A stretch of DNA of 64,000 bases from contig JAFMSR010000015.1 in NCBI GenBank assembly GCA_022818135.1, positions 28,861,644 through 28,925,643 of the forward strand, written 5' to 3'. Of this stretch, positions 48,357 through 61,949 are shown in pieces. Each line of letters begins with the position of its first letter. Position 1 is the stretch's first letter. The notes beneath the pieces are model-generated. The model had not been told where the DNA came from. It did no database searches and saw nothing but the letters and a program-made list of their open reading frames with translations. The stretch comes from Saxidomus purpurata (lineage: Eukaryota > Mollusca > Bivalvia > Venerida > Veneridae). The translations under genes and the position numbers were made by a program.

Positions 48357-49836
48357 GACAAGAGGGCCAAGATGGCCCTATATCGCTCACCTTGGTACAA
48401 GTCCACTTGCCTGGTGGAAGATCACTAGATAATGTTATATACCAAATACGTTTTCCTATATACGCCTTTGTAAAACAAATGATCCCCCCGGGCAAGGTCA
48501 ATTTTGACCCCAGGGGCATAATTTGAACAAACTTTAAAGAGGTCTACTAGGCAATGCTACATGCCAAATATCTAAGCTCTAGGCCTTGTGGTTTCAGAGA
48601 AGAAGATTTTTAAAGTTTTTATTATATATTCCTATGCAAAACTAAGTGACCCCCGGTGCGGGGTCAATTTTGATCCGGGGCTCATAATTTGAACAATCTT
48701 GGTAGAGGTCCACTAGTCAATGCTACATGCCAAATATCTAAGCTCTAGGCCTTGTGGTTTCAGAGAAGATTTTTTAAGTTTTTCCTATATATTCCTATGC
48801 AAAACTAAGTGACCCAAGGTGCGGGGTCAATTTTGATCCGGGGCTCATAATTTGAACAATCTTGGTAGAGGTCCACTAGTCAATGCTACATGCCAAATAT
48901 CTAAGCTCTAGGCCTTGTGGTTTCAGAGAAGAAGATTTTTTAAGTTTTTCCTATATATTCCTATGCAAAACTAAGTAACCCAAGGTGCGGGGTCAATTTT
49001 GATCCGGGGCTCATAATTTGAACAATCTTGGTAGAGGTCCACTAGCCAATGCTACATGCCAAATATCTAAGCTCTAGGCCTTGTGGTTTCAGAGAAGAAG
49101 ATTTTTTAAGTTTTTCCTATATATTCCTATGCAAAACTAAGTGACCCCCGGGGCGGGGTCAATTTTGACCCGGGGCTCATAATTTGAACAATATTGGTAG
49201 AGGTTCACTAGTCAATGCTACATGCCAAATATCTAAGCTCTAGGCCTTGTGGTTTCAGAGAAGATTTTTTAAGTTTTTCCTATATATTCCTATGCAAAAC
49301 TAAGTGACCCAAGGTGTGGGGTCAATTTTGACCCGTGGTCATAATTTGAACAATCTTGGTAGAGGTCTACTAGACAATGCTACATGCCAAATATCTTAGC
49401 TCCAGGCCTTGTGGTTTCAGAGAAGAAGATTTTTTAAGTTTTCCCTATATATTCCTATGCAAAAGCTAAGGGCCCACCCGCGCGGGGTCAATTTTGACCC
49501 GGGGGTCATAATTTGAACAATCTTGGTAGAGGTCCACTTGACAATGCTACATGCCAAATATCTAAGCTCTAGGCCTTGTGGTTTCAGAGAAGAAGATTTT
49601 TAAAGTTTTTCCTATTTGTTGCCATAGCAACCAGAGTTCTGCATGGAATGGAATTCTTTGAACAATTTTGGTAGAGCTTCATGCAAGGAACATTCCTGCA
49701 TAGTTTTATCAACATTGGCCTAGAGGTTTCAGAGGAGATGTCATTTGAATCAAAATGTTGACGGACGACGGACAACGGACGACAGACAATCATCGATCAG
49801 AAAAGCTCACCCTGGCGTAGCCAGGTGAGCTAAAAA
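48357..49836. repeat. Bivalve 'AGAGGGCCAAGATGGCCCTA' repeat with internal array
   Basis: Starts AGAGGGCCAAGATGGCCCTA, ends GCCAGGTGAGCTAAAAAGG after a GACGGACGACGGACAACGG run. In between are about seven units of about 165 bases with 'ggtcaattttgatccgggg' and 'gctctaggccttgtggtttc'. A shorter diverged copy is at 60,860-61,222. Non-coding. Confidence 0.85.
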
Positions 49837-49839
49837 GGT

Positions 49840-52800
49840 TGTGCTTCATTTGCCCTTTGTGTAACATGTATATACATGTAGAACATAATGCATTTACACA
49901 CTATAAATTACACACGTGTGACTTGTTAGAACAAATACAAAAGTACTAATATGGCAGCATCTATTAATGGGACAAGAAACCATCAAGTTTCACAACAATA
50001 TATTTTTTTCCACTGTAGATATTTGATATTTTATACTCTAAATACTTATTGGCCAAGTTTAGTAACAATTGGATAACTTCCACTGCCACTGGCATTCACA
50101 AAAATAAATAAAAGCAAAAATTTATAGTCAAGAATATAATTGCTTTTCCCATGACCAAAGATACAGATTTATAATAAATTTGATATGAATCTATGCTTAT
50201 GGGTTTACAAAATTTGCGTCTCGCTGTGAATTTCATTCTGTTACTATATCAATCACATACAACTTTGGTAACAAAACAAAACCTGTAAATAAACTTGCGT
50301 TCTATTAAAACAGCACTTCTCTTTGCTTGTGTAAGAATGACTTATAAATTCAAAATGAGCTCATTTTATAGACGTTTGAATGAAGCTTGCAATATTTCAA
50401 TATTGACAATGATATTTATCTTTTGATATCAGCACAGAAAATGAATCATGAAATCGTGTGACCATAAAAATTTCACATCAAAAAATAAAATAAAGCTGCT
50501 GGTATCAAAATAAGTTAAATATAAGATCAGTCAATGTCACAGAATAACACTTCAGTGAAAATATAACAAAATACAAGCTGTTTAAAGTCAAGCTGTTTCA
50601 AGTTCACAAAAATCCTGATTTATATAAAATGAAAGACTCTAACAAAGCTGCATGTTTGTTCAATGTGACATGCTAATTCCTGCGTATGAAAAGCCTTCCT
50701 GCCAGAACAGATCCAAATCATCCATCTGAGTGTACAAGTGTTTCCTATTTCCTGACCCATCTCAAACTTAACTGACAACAAAACCATTCTATGACAAATA
50801 TATATCTAAATAATGCCTTTAAACATAAATGTGGACCCCTGCCCCCCTCCCCCATACTACACTGCTAATTTACTCAAATGATCCCTGTAACACTGTCCAA
50901 ACCTGAAAAAGTTTAAAGTTTTTTTCTAATTTAAGTTATATCTTTTACCAATTTAATTATTCAGCTTAAAGCATGTGTTTAAGTCCTACACAACCAGGTG
51001 TATTTGATATAAGACTTGGTCTAGTGTTACGGTACATCAAAACTAGCTACCCAAAATAGTGTAACATATCTATGAACAAATGAGCATACTTAAACAATTA
51101 TGGTGTCAAAACTGAATAAAACATTCTTACACTAAAATTTATCAAAAATATATAACTTACTTATCAGTGTACCAACTAAAATTACAACTCATCTCCCCAA
51201 ACCTTGTGTAAAATAGTAAAAAACAAATACTGCAGAATTTTGAGATTTCGTCATGAAAAAAAATGTCTGGGGTAACTATTATTCTACATGATAAACATTA
51301 TTAAATGGTAATTAGGTAAAATATAAAAACAGTTGAACCTGTGTACTTTAACTATACTTATCAACTTTAAAAAACACATCCTTTATTGTAATAAGGCATA
51401 GATTTTGAGCAGTGGATTTATCTCATCATTTGCAAAATTTTTTTGATGTTTACAGATGAAATTACGCTTGATTGTTGAATAAAACAAATGAATGGCAAAA
51501 AATCAATTGTTCTTGTATTTTCCAAATAACATTTGCAATTACAACAAAAAACCAGTCAGATCCCGGATTGCATTTTGTAGTTGTTTAGTATACTTGCCTA
51601 AAACAGTTATTAAAATTATGTTCAAAACAGCCAATATGAAAGTAATAACACCTGTTCCGATTTTGCTACCTGCAAAAAATGACAAATTTTATTGTAACAC
51701 TACCTCCGTTTCAGCTGGCCATGGAAAATATGTACATGATACAAAGTACACTGTATGAATTTATAACAGCAGAGTCCTTATAAACTACACCCTCTAAACA
51801 AGACTAAAGAATTTGACAAAAAATGTTTAATTATTTAAAATAGGATTGAGGTAGGCACTTAGAAAAAAGCAGAAAAAAACAGTTCTTACTCTTAATACAT
51901 GTACATAAACTTATAAATTGTATATTCTTTATGTTTCTGTTATGCATACACTTGTCTTCATCTACAGAAAACTTTTGTTACAAAATCAAGATCGAAAAGA
52001 CATCAACAAAGGCTAAAAGAAAGTTAAGATAATTTAATCCTAATTCCTATAAATATCCAAAAGTGGACTACATAATTTGGGAAGAACCATTATTTGTTTA
52101 TAGGGGAGTGCAAGTTGATCAAGATTTGCATTGGTCACTATGGCAGAATCACTTGCCACAGGTAGGGTAAGAACTAAAAAACACTTGTTAAAAAATATAC
52201 TAAACCCAGAGGAAAAACAACAGCTACAGAAATCTGACAAAACCTATCTGTAACCTCTCACCACACTGACCCTAATAAATATATATAAAGTGGATGTATC
52301 CATCTTTCACTTTTGGCAGTGCTATTAATAGTTCATAGAGGATTTTACTGAAGATTTCCTGATTCAAAAGCAAACAGTAGAGATCATCCATATAGTCAGA
52401 TCATGATCATGATCTACACTGAATGCCAGAATTGTTTGCCATCAGCAGGGGGAAGAGATCAAATATTAGCACTATACAAAGGGTAAACTGGATTTTTTTC
52501 TTTTACAAATTAGGCAACTGTTTTCTCTTTTTGTTATCACACAGTGACACAATATTTCTTTTAATGAAAATTGCTAGTATTTAAACAACTGAATTTAAAA
52601 TTTTTTTTTCAAGATGTACATAGTTTGGTTGTTGTTTTCCCTCATTTTCCAAGACATTTACTGATAATACCTTTGTTCTAGTGAACACTTTAAAATTCAT
52701 TGTAACAAATTTTAGGGCAACATCAAATACAAATACGAGAACAATTCTAAATAAAGTATAAACATTGATACACAGATGAAATAAAGCGATCTTCAATAAA

Positions 52801-55690
52801 TAAAAATTTGCAAGTATTTGGTAATTTTAAGCTTTTGAAGGAATGTCAAATTACCCAACATTATTCTGTGTAATAATACAGCGTTCAAGTACAGGTCACC
52901 ATGTTGATGAAAATATTCCTGCACAATACATGGAATGTCTGTACAGCATATTAGCTGAATGAAGGACACAGCTGTTAACATACTATCATAAACAAACTAC
53001 TAGATTGTAAAGTGAATCAGTTACATGTATAAAAGATAAGAAGTGAAGTACAGAACATTTGTTGTGACTACTAATCTAAACAATAACAATCAAGGCCTTC
53101 AAACTGATGAACAAATACATATATATATTTCATGGCATAACAAAGTTTATACATAAAACTTTAATTACCTAACTTATCTAACTCTAAAATCAATTATCAT
53201 ACTCCAAAACACAAAGTATATAACAACACTCTAACATCTAACAGGAATTCTTAATAGAACATTGTGTTTGTTTAATAAAAGGAACAGTATGCTAGCCTAC
53301 AATAACAAAGACAAAAATCACTACAATACGAATATATATCTTGAAAAACATAATACTTGTATAGGACAGAATGTATTTATTTTGCCCCTTTGAAACAGTT
53401 TAATGCTGGAGCTGACTTACAAATGCTACATTAACAAATTACTAATGGTAACAGCTCTTAGGACAATAATTCTTTACTGCTTTGTGGTCAGTTTTTTACC
53501 TACTCACTTGCTTCAACATAAAAGAATCAATGCATCTTAAGGTTAAAATAGAACCTGACTAAAAACAACTGTGCTAAAAATAGGGACAATGTGTCTGTAA
53601 CATTGCATCTTCTGGCTGGATTTCTTTAACTAGACAGTGCCACAAGATTTCATTAAATTTACATTTTTCTTCAAAGTTTGAGTAAAACCTGTTTAAAAAG
53701 GCCCTTGATTGCTAACTAAGATTGGGGATTTGGTTTTCATACTTATTGACCCATGGCTAGAAAGAGCTCTCTTATTCAAAAGGATTTCCGATTTTCATCA
53801 AATACAAAATCTGTGCAACTGCGACTTAGCTACAACTATAAGAACTGTTTTATATAATCTGACCTACAAACTTCTTACCTATAACCTACTATGGCAGTTT
53901 TACATCAATGGCAGTGGTGTCTCATTATCATGTATCAAACTTAAACAATAAATCATCAATGTATGAATATATAACATCTAGGACCGGAATTTGGCAATCT
54001 AACAATTGGTATTAAATTATCATATCCAATAACACAGGGAACATACTGTATGCCAATAAAATCAAACAAACATTTTCACTGAGAGAATATCTAGCTAACC
54101 ACTGTAATGTGAAAACAGTTTTAATCTCTAAGGAGATGCCTCGGGCATGGAAACTAAGTTTTGTCTGTATTGGGTATTGGTAGCAGTGTTGACATGATAT
54201 AAGAAAATTGTATGACTGTAAAATATCACTTCTTCTTCATATCGTAATATATTTTTCCCGAAATCCAAGTCATTAAACATAAATCTGGATAAAACCCTGA
54301 AAACATTAACTCTGAAGTGTGTGTTTATGGATAATCATTATTGTCTTTTTACTTGAAATAACAATTCCAGCTTCCTTCTTAATAATCTAAATGACAAAGA
54401 AAATAAACCCAAATGGTCCAAACATACCTAATTCTAAACTGCTCATAATGCACTGTCTTCTTTTCATAGCTGGAGGGTCAAAGGTGAAATACAACCATGT
54501 ATTTGTTTTAAACTGAAATTTTGTACCAATTCATCAATATCGTTTCTTAACTGCTAACTTAAACCGATTGTCTGATTTTCTTGAAATGAGCTTAACACAT
54601 AGAATGTTTGAAAGCTGCAAACACTGATGGTAAAATTATATAACTGTAACAAAATATATATGAATAAACCTTTAAAAAATATTTAACAAGTTATCGCTTA
54701 ATTTTCAGAAACTATCATAATGCTGATTATACAAGTAGAAATAATCAAAATTTATTGATTTACCATTTTGCATCTTTCACTTGTATTTGGTTATGTAATG
54801 CTACTTTCACTTTCTGTTTGGTCATGTGGATACATTCTGTGTTTTTTGTCAAAACAATGAATTGTAAACACTTGGCTAACTTTTGTTTTGTACCTTAACC
54901 TTTCAACTTCCTGTCTGCCCAGCATTGCTTTGCTTGACTATTTTGTTTTGGTTCTATATCCATTGCATCCACATGCACCACATGAGTATGTTATCTAAGG
55001 TACTAGATTCATCTGTCCTCTCCTGTAATGACCACAGCCAGGGATGATAATGGAGAACAGAGGAAGATGCTAAATGATGCCATTATACAGTATACAATGT
55101 ACATGTATGTCCAAATGTCTTCTCAATAAATGACTCCATTTTCTTTTTTCCTGCTCACTGAACCATTTGTCATGTGTTTATGTCCGTTTGTATCTACTGA
55201 TAAATATGGCCACACCTTCAACCAATACTGCAAAAGAAGAGCTGCAAATGCTGAATGAGATACAAAACTCTGTTACACCTTACACAATCATAAACAAGTC
55301 AGGAGATGATACAACAATAAATGACCTTGTCAACTGTTTTTCACACTTGTTATTAACAACAGTTACATGTGTTTCTATTGTTGCAATTTTTTTAAGGCAA
55401 AGAGATCATAACTTTTAGAATTAGCTTTTAGCTTTAAAACTCCACTTTGATAATACATATCATCTAACTTTATCCCACTTAATTTCTAAAATACGCTTCT
55501 ATTTGAACAACAATATCTGTACAATAAGTTATTCAACAAAGTGCTAGTTGATAAGTTACTTAGCATATGTTGTAGACGATGATCATTCTATACAGGTGCA
55601 CAGACTAATCCTGAATTGAATTGGTTGCCATGGCAGAGTCAGTTACCACCTGCAGGGTAGGAGTCACTAAAACATGTATTTCTGCCTCCA
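49840..55690. other. Long AT-rich stretch without recognised genes
   Basis: No domain-bearing ORF, array or TIR element found in nearly 6 kb. It lies downstream of the ceramidase exons on the minus strand, so the missing last exon and 3' UTR of that gene may be here, but I could not place them. Confidence 0.4.
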
Positions 55691-55703
55691 GTAATACACT
55701 CAC

Positions 55704-58700
55704 CTTGATCCTTGCACTCTGACCCAAAATATGGCACCTGGTCTCAGCACTGTAACAAAAGTAAAATGTTTCTAAACATGTGTCTCAGTTTTTTGTTTAA
55801 CGATCATGAGTTTTAGGGTAACAACTAAGAAATTTAGGGTAACAACTGAGCAATTTAGTGTGCCAACTTTGCAATTTAGTGTGCCAACTGAGCGATTTAG
55901 AGTGCCAACTGAGCAATTTAGTGTGCCAACTGTTCAATTTAGTGTGCCAACTGAGCAATTTAGAGTACCAACTGTGCAATTTAGTGTGCCAACTGAGCAA
56001 TTTAGAGTACCAACTGAAACTAGAGCTATCACTAAATGTGATTAATACCCCCAAAAGACTGCTTAAAACTGACAAAGTCGTAGTAAGAATACCTTGCAAA
56101 CAAACTAAAGGATTGTTCTTGCAATAAACTCTGTAATTTGTCAAGATAGAGTTATGGTTCTTGTACACTGCACTTCCTGTCATTGTGCTTAACCATTGCA
56201 TGAGTGTATTGTATTCCAACCAATACTTTTAATAATGCTCTGGACAAGTAAAAGTAACAAAGGGCATGACCTTTGAAATGAGTCAAGATAGAGTTATTGT
56301 TCTTCACACTGCACTTCCTGTCATTGTGCTTGCCATTTTATGAAACTATTTGAATTCCAACTAGTTGTTTTGAATAATGTCCGAACAAAAAAAAAATAAC
56401 AAAGGGCAATAACTCTGTAATGTCATTGAGTTATGGTTCCAGTGCACTGCACTTCCTCTCAATGTGCTTATTGTATGAAGTTTTATCCAACTAGTACTTT
56501 TCCATTATCCGGACAAGTAAACTAACTAAGGGCAATAACTCTAAAATGAGTCAAGGTGGAGGGTTATGGTTCTTGTGCACTGCACTTCCTCTCAATGTAC
56601 TTGACCATGTGTATGAGGTTATATTGAATTCCAACCAGTAGTTTTCAAGTAATGCTCTGGGGAAGAAAAAATAACAAAGGGCAATAACTTGAAAATACTC
56701 TAGATAGACTTATGGTTCTTGTACATTGCACTTCCTCTCATTGTGCTTCATCATTGTATGAAATTGTATTGAATTCCAACCAGTAGTTTGCAAGTTATAT
56801 CCGGACAAGGAAAAGCAACAAAGGGCAATAACTCTTTAATTAGTCAAGATGGAGTTATGGTTCTTCTGCACTGCACTTCCTCTAATGTGCTTGACCATTG
56901 TATGAGTTGTATTGAATTCCAACCAGTAGTTTTCGAATAATGCTCCGAACAAGAAAAGTAACAAAGGGCATCCTGTAATTAGTCGATGGGTTATAGTTCT
57001 TGTGCACTGAACTTCCTCTCAATGTGCTTGACCATTGTATGAAGTTGTATTGAATTCCAAGTAGTTTTCAAGTTATGCCCCGGACAAGGAAGCAACAGGG
57101 CATTCTGAAATGAGTCATAGATGGAGTATGGTTCTTCGCATACTTCCTCTCAATGTGCTTGCCTTTGTATGAAGTTGTTTGACCTCCAACCAGTAGTTTT
57201 GAAAAAGCCCCGAAAAGAAAAGCAACTAGGGCAATAACTCTGTATTAGTAGATGGAGTTATAGTTCTTCTGCACTGCACTTCCTCTCAATGTGCTTGACC
57301 ATTGTATGAAGTTGTATTGAATTCCAACCAGTAGTTTTCAAGTTATGCTCCGGACAAGGAAAACTAACAAAGGGCAATAACTCTGTAATTAGTCAAGATG
57401 GAGTTATAGTTCTTGTGCACTGACTTCCTCTCAATGTGCTTGATCATTGTATGAAGTTGTATTGAATTCCAACCAGTAGTTTTCAAGTTATGCTCCGGAC
57501 AAGGAAAATGCAACAGACCGACCGACCGACCGCCCGACCGACCGACCAACCGACCGACCAACCACCGGGTGACTCCTATATACCCCCCTAAACTTCGTTT
57601 TGGGGGTATAAAAATATACCCACTATATAGCCCTATGTAAAGAACTGGAAATACGAGTACTGTAAAATGCACTGGTACAAATAACACACCTGTACCATAA
57701 ACTTACAATTATCAGGAGAATGATTGTTTTCCATTGGCAATACATGTACAAACACACTTGTCTGTTACATATTTTTCCACAAAAATTACCAAAAGTCAAG
57801 TACTGTTGCAGTTCTTTTATAATAATGTGATGGTGATGGAGGCAAAGAGTTTGTTATAGTTTTGTAAATTCAACTGAAACTTGTAAGGGTTAAATATTTT
57901 CTTGCATACATGATGTATTTTTTCATGCAATGACTGAAACTGTTGTGTACTAGTGAGTGCATATATTTATGACATCAATGTCACAATATCCTAAATAAAC
58001 TGTACGTCCGTGTGTACTAACATGATCATTTAAGCATGTAAAATATGTTATATACTCACATAAACACTAGACCAAGATATGTTCCAAGCCCAGCTAGTAA
58101 ATGCCACCATGCATGCAGTTCAAAAAATGGTTTGAAGGGACCTATCAAGTCCCTTAATGACCTGCAATTATGCAAACCAAACCACTTAATTTTTTCTATC
58201 TATATGTTTCAGCATACGCTACAGCATAGAATATTTTTGACACTGAAAACAAATTCATGATGAAGTATGTCTTAGAACTGTAATGAAGAAAAGAATTAGG
58301 ATCATGTTCACTGAAAGAAAACACTGATCTTGCAAGAAACATGTGCACTAGAATGCTACAAAGGATTAGCATGTTTGCTTCATATTCAACTGGATATAGG
58401 TTCAATCCCTCATGTTCTTGGTTGAGACGCGAGTGCCAGAAACCATAAGGCTGTGAATATACAAGTATCTGGCTTCTGTAGGATTCATTTTATCATCAAT
58501 GGTGACTCATGAATGATATGTTTAAGTCGTAAAAAAATGACTTAAATTGATGTGCACTTAAACATGTGAGTATAAACATGCGAGTATAAACTATCAACTA
58601 AATGTTTTGTGATTCTGAACCTATAACGGTAGTCACTTGAATTAAGCAATTACATGCCCAAAGCAATCAACACTATTACATTCAATCTATTCAATATTCT

Positions 58701-61700
58701 TCCATGCATGAGGAAGTTATAGTATAAAATGTTTGTCTGGATAGAAGGACAGATGCACATACACAAAACTGCCATTGTGAAAACTATGTCAAGCCATTGC
58801 TAGCGAACTCAACAAAAATCAATCTAAGCAATGAATACTATGGTAAAGATTTGTTCCTATCTCACGGTAATATTTTGTAATCATTTTGTATTTTGCCAGG
58901 TACCTACTTTAATGATCCACAAAATCCATTGTCAATATTCCACAAGAAGAAGCCAAAGGCATATGCAGCTACAGCTACTGAAAATAACTTCTTATTGCAT
59001 TGTTTTAAACTCCTGAAATTGAAAGAAAAACACAAATCTAAACATCCTAAGACTAATCTTTGACACATAATCTGACAGTGTATGACCATGTAAAACTGTT
59101 TGACATGTGACTTTTGATTTCACTTGTAAAATGAATTCTTATTATGTTGTTGTTGTTCTACAAGCTGAACACCATTTCAACTGTTTTTCAGTCATATTTA
59201 CAGGGGAACAGTTTACCTCACCATCACTCCTGGGAAGAACCAGTATTAGACCCCCATCTTCTGTAAGAAACTGCCAACTTTCTACAAAAAGAGAAAAGGT
59301 CAGTAACAGGCTCACAATCAGTGAGACGTTAAATAGAGTCTAACCACACAACCACGGAAGAGGTTTTGTAAATATCACTGGCTTTCAGTCACTTTGAAGT
59401 GCAACTTCAATTAGCACATACTTTGAACAAAAATTGTTCCCCAATAAATTTATGAAGGTTTATTTTATGTTTTTTGGTGGTTTATTGGTATAAAACGGTG
59501 GATTATATCCCAATAAACTCACTGTTCACTCAGTGAAAATTATCAAAATATGTTACCCGGATTAACGTCAAAAAGTTTACAGAGCGTAAAGAATGCTGGA
59601 AACCATACAACATTAATGTCACGTTTCCTCCACTTTCTGATGACGTTTCCGCTATTTATCAGCATTTATTGAAATAAACTCAATAAAATGAAAGTTTCAG
59701 ACATAAAATAATCAGAAACATTGTCGGTATCAATGTAATATCAAGATAATTTCACTTGTGAAATCCAAAAGTAGTTATTTTCACTTGTGGCTGTGCCACT
59801 CTTGAAAATATCACTTTGTGTGCCCACTCGGTGAAATTATAATGTGATATTACACCAAAACCAACAATTATCCTCATTTCATCGATGGTTTATCGAAATA
59901 ATTATGGCATTATGGAATCAAACTCAACAAAAGTAGAGTTTTAAACATAAAATTTCACTCCTGAACACCAAAAGTACATATTGTAGTTATTTTTGTTCGT
60001 GGCTGCGCCACTCGTGAAAATATCACAATTATCCTCTGTAAACACCTTTATACATGTAGAACAACCACTGGTATTTAGCAGCCACAGTTCCTGCAGCTCT
60101 AGGCAGGCCGTCTATAACCCAGATTCCCTTGAGTATCAGCTGGGATATTCCACTTTGAACTGTGGTGTAACATTGTATAGGCTCACGGTCACTTTGGAAA
60201 GTCTTACATGAACCATTAAGCGTATACACAAACTACTGTACTATATACTCTACTGGCATGACACATGTAATAAGTTCTAAAGCCAAGATGTTTTTGAATC
60301 TCCTTAAGGATTTCTAGGATGAAACAGTAAACCACAACCCAGTCTATCAGCCAGGGTATTTAATGCTTGGTTAAAATTGTAGTAACTGGCAGTCCAGCTT
60401 TATTATTATCTGTACTACTGTTTGATTAAAATCCTCAGCCGATGTGCTATACAGACCCTCAGATCTCCTTCATGTTCAGATATAAATTTACAGTAAGCAA
60501 CTGTAAATCATGATACATACATACCTGATAAGTCTTACACATGAAAGGACCATACTTAAAACCATTATGGCATAGGCGGTCTGAAAAACAAGTAACCATT
60601 TGTACCATGGCTTTGGGATGGATCTACATAAGAGAAAACTGGTACTTTGCTGCAAGGAGCCTTAAAACCTTATATCTGAAATATATCACAGTTTAGGAAA
60701 TTGGCCATGATACAATAGATACAGAGTATAACAACTGAGTTATTACTCGGAGGTTTACCCTGATAATATAATTATTCTTAAACAGTACTCTATCTATAAC
60801 TTTTCACACTTCTAAAAATATTCTTATTTCTTATGATTTTATCAAAAGACCTATAAACAAGAGGGCCAAGATGGCCCTATATCTCTCACCTGGCTACTAA
60901 TGGCTATAATAAGGTCAACAATCACATCGCAGAAAGGGTTTTTTGACCTGGGGGTCCTGATTTGAACAATCTTCATAGAGGTCACTACGTAATGCTACAT
61001 TCCAAATATCTGGAGGCGGAGCCAATTTTTACCCCAGGTCCATGCTTTATATAACTTTTGTAGAGGACCGTCCAAGGATAATTCATACCAAATATCGTAA
61101 ACATCTAGCTAGCGCTTTTGGAGAATATGTCACTTGAAGTAAAATGTTAACAAACACTGGACGACAGATGGTGAGTGATCACAATAGCTTACCCTGAGCA
61201 TATGCTAAGGTGAGCTAAAAAGGATATAACATGTTCCTATCCCATCACTTGGACATCATGTAAAAATACACTCTTTTTGCATGCATGTGAGCAGCTCATG
61301 ATACTCTATCATCTCAAGACATCACCTTATCTAACAATCAAGTGAAACTGCATAAGATACTTTAGTAACACTGCAGACAATGTACAAGTGTTTGAGCTTT
61401 AAGCAATTTTAGCAGCCAATATATATAACATACGGTACTTTAATGCAATGCAACAAAGCCAGGTTTTCATTTGTCTGGTCATGGTGTATAAAATGGTTAC
61501 AAACTTAGAAATATATAGTTTCACAACCAAGAGTACACTCACTCCCCTCAATGGATAGGAAATCATCTGAGTTCAAAAGAGGTGGGGTACAAAGTGTCCT
61601 CAACAGTTTTCATTCTTGAAAAAATGGTATAGAATCTAATTGAATTTTCTTAAACCATCATTCCTCCTGGCAACAACCAGTACTGCACTCTCATCCATCC

Positions 61701-61882
61701 TCCGTAAGAAACTGCTACATTTCTCTCAAAGAGCCACTAAATCAAAATGTGAAAGAGCATGTCATACTGTTAAATGGAGACAACAGAAATAGGATCCTTA
61801 CTCTGTTAAAACTATCTGAAGGCCCAGTTAATATATTTGTACTTACTTGAAAAAACACAGGGTAGTTACACAACATGTATAC
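55704..61882 (-). CDS. ACER3: Alkaline ceramidase 3-like gene, C-terminal exons (partial)
   Basis: Five minus-strand exons with consistent GT-AG borders and phases: 61847-61882, 60525-60580, 58908-59012, 58060-58161, 55704-55749 (345 nt, 115 codons). In order they encode VYMLCNYPVFFQ, TAYAIMVLSMVLSCVRLI, a segment ending AAYAFGFFLWNIDNGFCGSL, then FFELHAWWHLLAGLGTYLGL, then AETRCHILGQSARIK. This matches the order of the last membrane segments of the ACER family, with WNIDN.FC and HAWWH (HxxxH) as family signatures. Alkaline ceramidases are multi-pass ER/Golgi enzymes that split ceramide into sphingosine and fatty acid; the two His are zinc ligands. The N-terminal half (with the first metal-ligand His) should lie at higher coordinates, and the last 15-25 codons are unplaced. 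Introns carry SINE, MITE and satellite insertions. Confidence 0.85.
55806..56025 (+). repeat. 21-base minisatellite in ceramidase intron
   Basis: About ten units with core GTGCCAACTGAGCAATTTAG. Units vary at a few positions. It sits next to the left edge of the satellite block at 56,047 and may belong to the same element. Confidence 0.85.
56047..57615 (-). repeat. Inverse-oriented bivalve satellite array
   Basis: About ten degenerate units of about 120-150 bases with 'gcactgcacttcctctcaat', 'gaattccaaccagtagtttt' and 'tgctccggacaag'. It ends in a (GACC)n run and CCCCCCTAAACTTCGTTTTG, the inverse of the left edge at 18.7 kb. Inserted in the ceramidase intron between the last two located exons. 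Confidence 0.8.
58335..58500 (+). mobile_element. Possible tRNA-derived SINE
   Basis: GGATTAGCATGTT and GGTTCAATCCC about 40 bases apart resemble A and B boxes. No intact tRNA fold is evident. In a ceramidase intron. Confidence 0.4.
59206..59356 (-). mobile_element. SINE fragment in ceramidase intron
   Basis: Shares 'gggaagaaccagt' and 'gtaagaaactgccaactttc' with the SINE at 11,990-12,226, and on the minus strand begins CCTCTTCCGTGGTTGTGTGG. Another short piece is at about 61,660-61,740. Confidence 0.55.
59460..60037 (-). mobile_element. Inverse copy of the 14.3-kb MITE family, plus a second partial copy
   Basis: 59,460-59,875 is the reverse complement of the TAGAGGATAATTGTTGG element; a second, 5'-end-only piece follows to about 60,037 (GGCTGCGCCACTCGTGAAAA). 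In a ceramidase intron. Confidence 0.7.
60860..61222. repeat. Short copy of the AGAGGGCCAAGATGGCCCTA repeat
   Basis: Starts AGAGGGCCAAGATGGCCCTA and ends GCTAAGGTGAGCTAAAAAGG. Only about two degenerate internal units remain of the roughly seven in the 48.4-kb copy. Confidence 0.8.
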
Positions 61883-61949
61883 CTGTAATGAAACAAAAAG
61901 GTAACAGTCACCAGTGTGCCATACAGTCATAATGTCTTCAACCCTGCTT

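Noticed and set aside
48310..49793. Short ORFs in the AGAGGGCC repeat
   Set aside because: Repeat-derived, not shared between units in a consistent frame.
54020..54097. Minus-strand segment WLARYSLSENVCLILLAYSM after a good-looking acceptor as the last ceramidase exon
   Set aside because: The frame would fit, but the residues do not resemble ACER C-termini and no other support exists.
54960..55018. Minus-strand segment after CATTACAG (ERTDESSTLDNI...) as the last ceramidase exon
   Set aside because: Hydrophilic sequence without similarity to the expected membrane-proximal ACER end.
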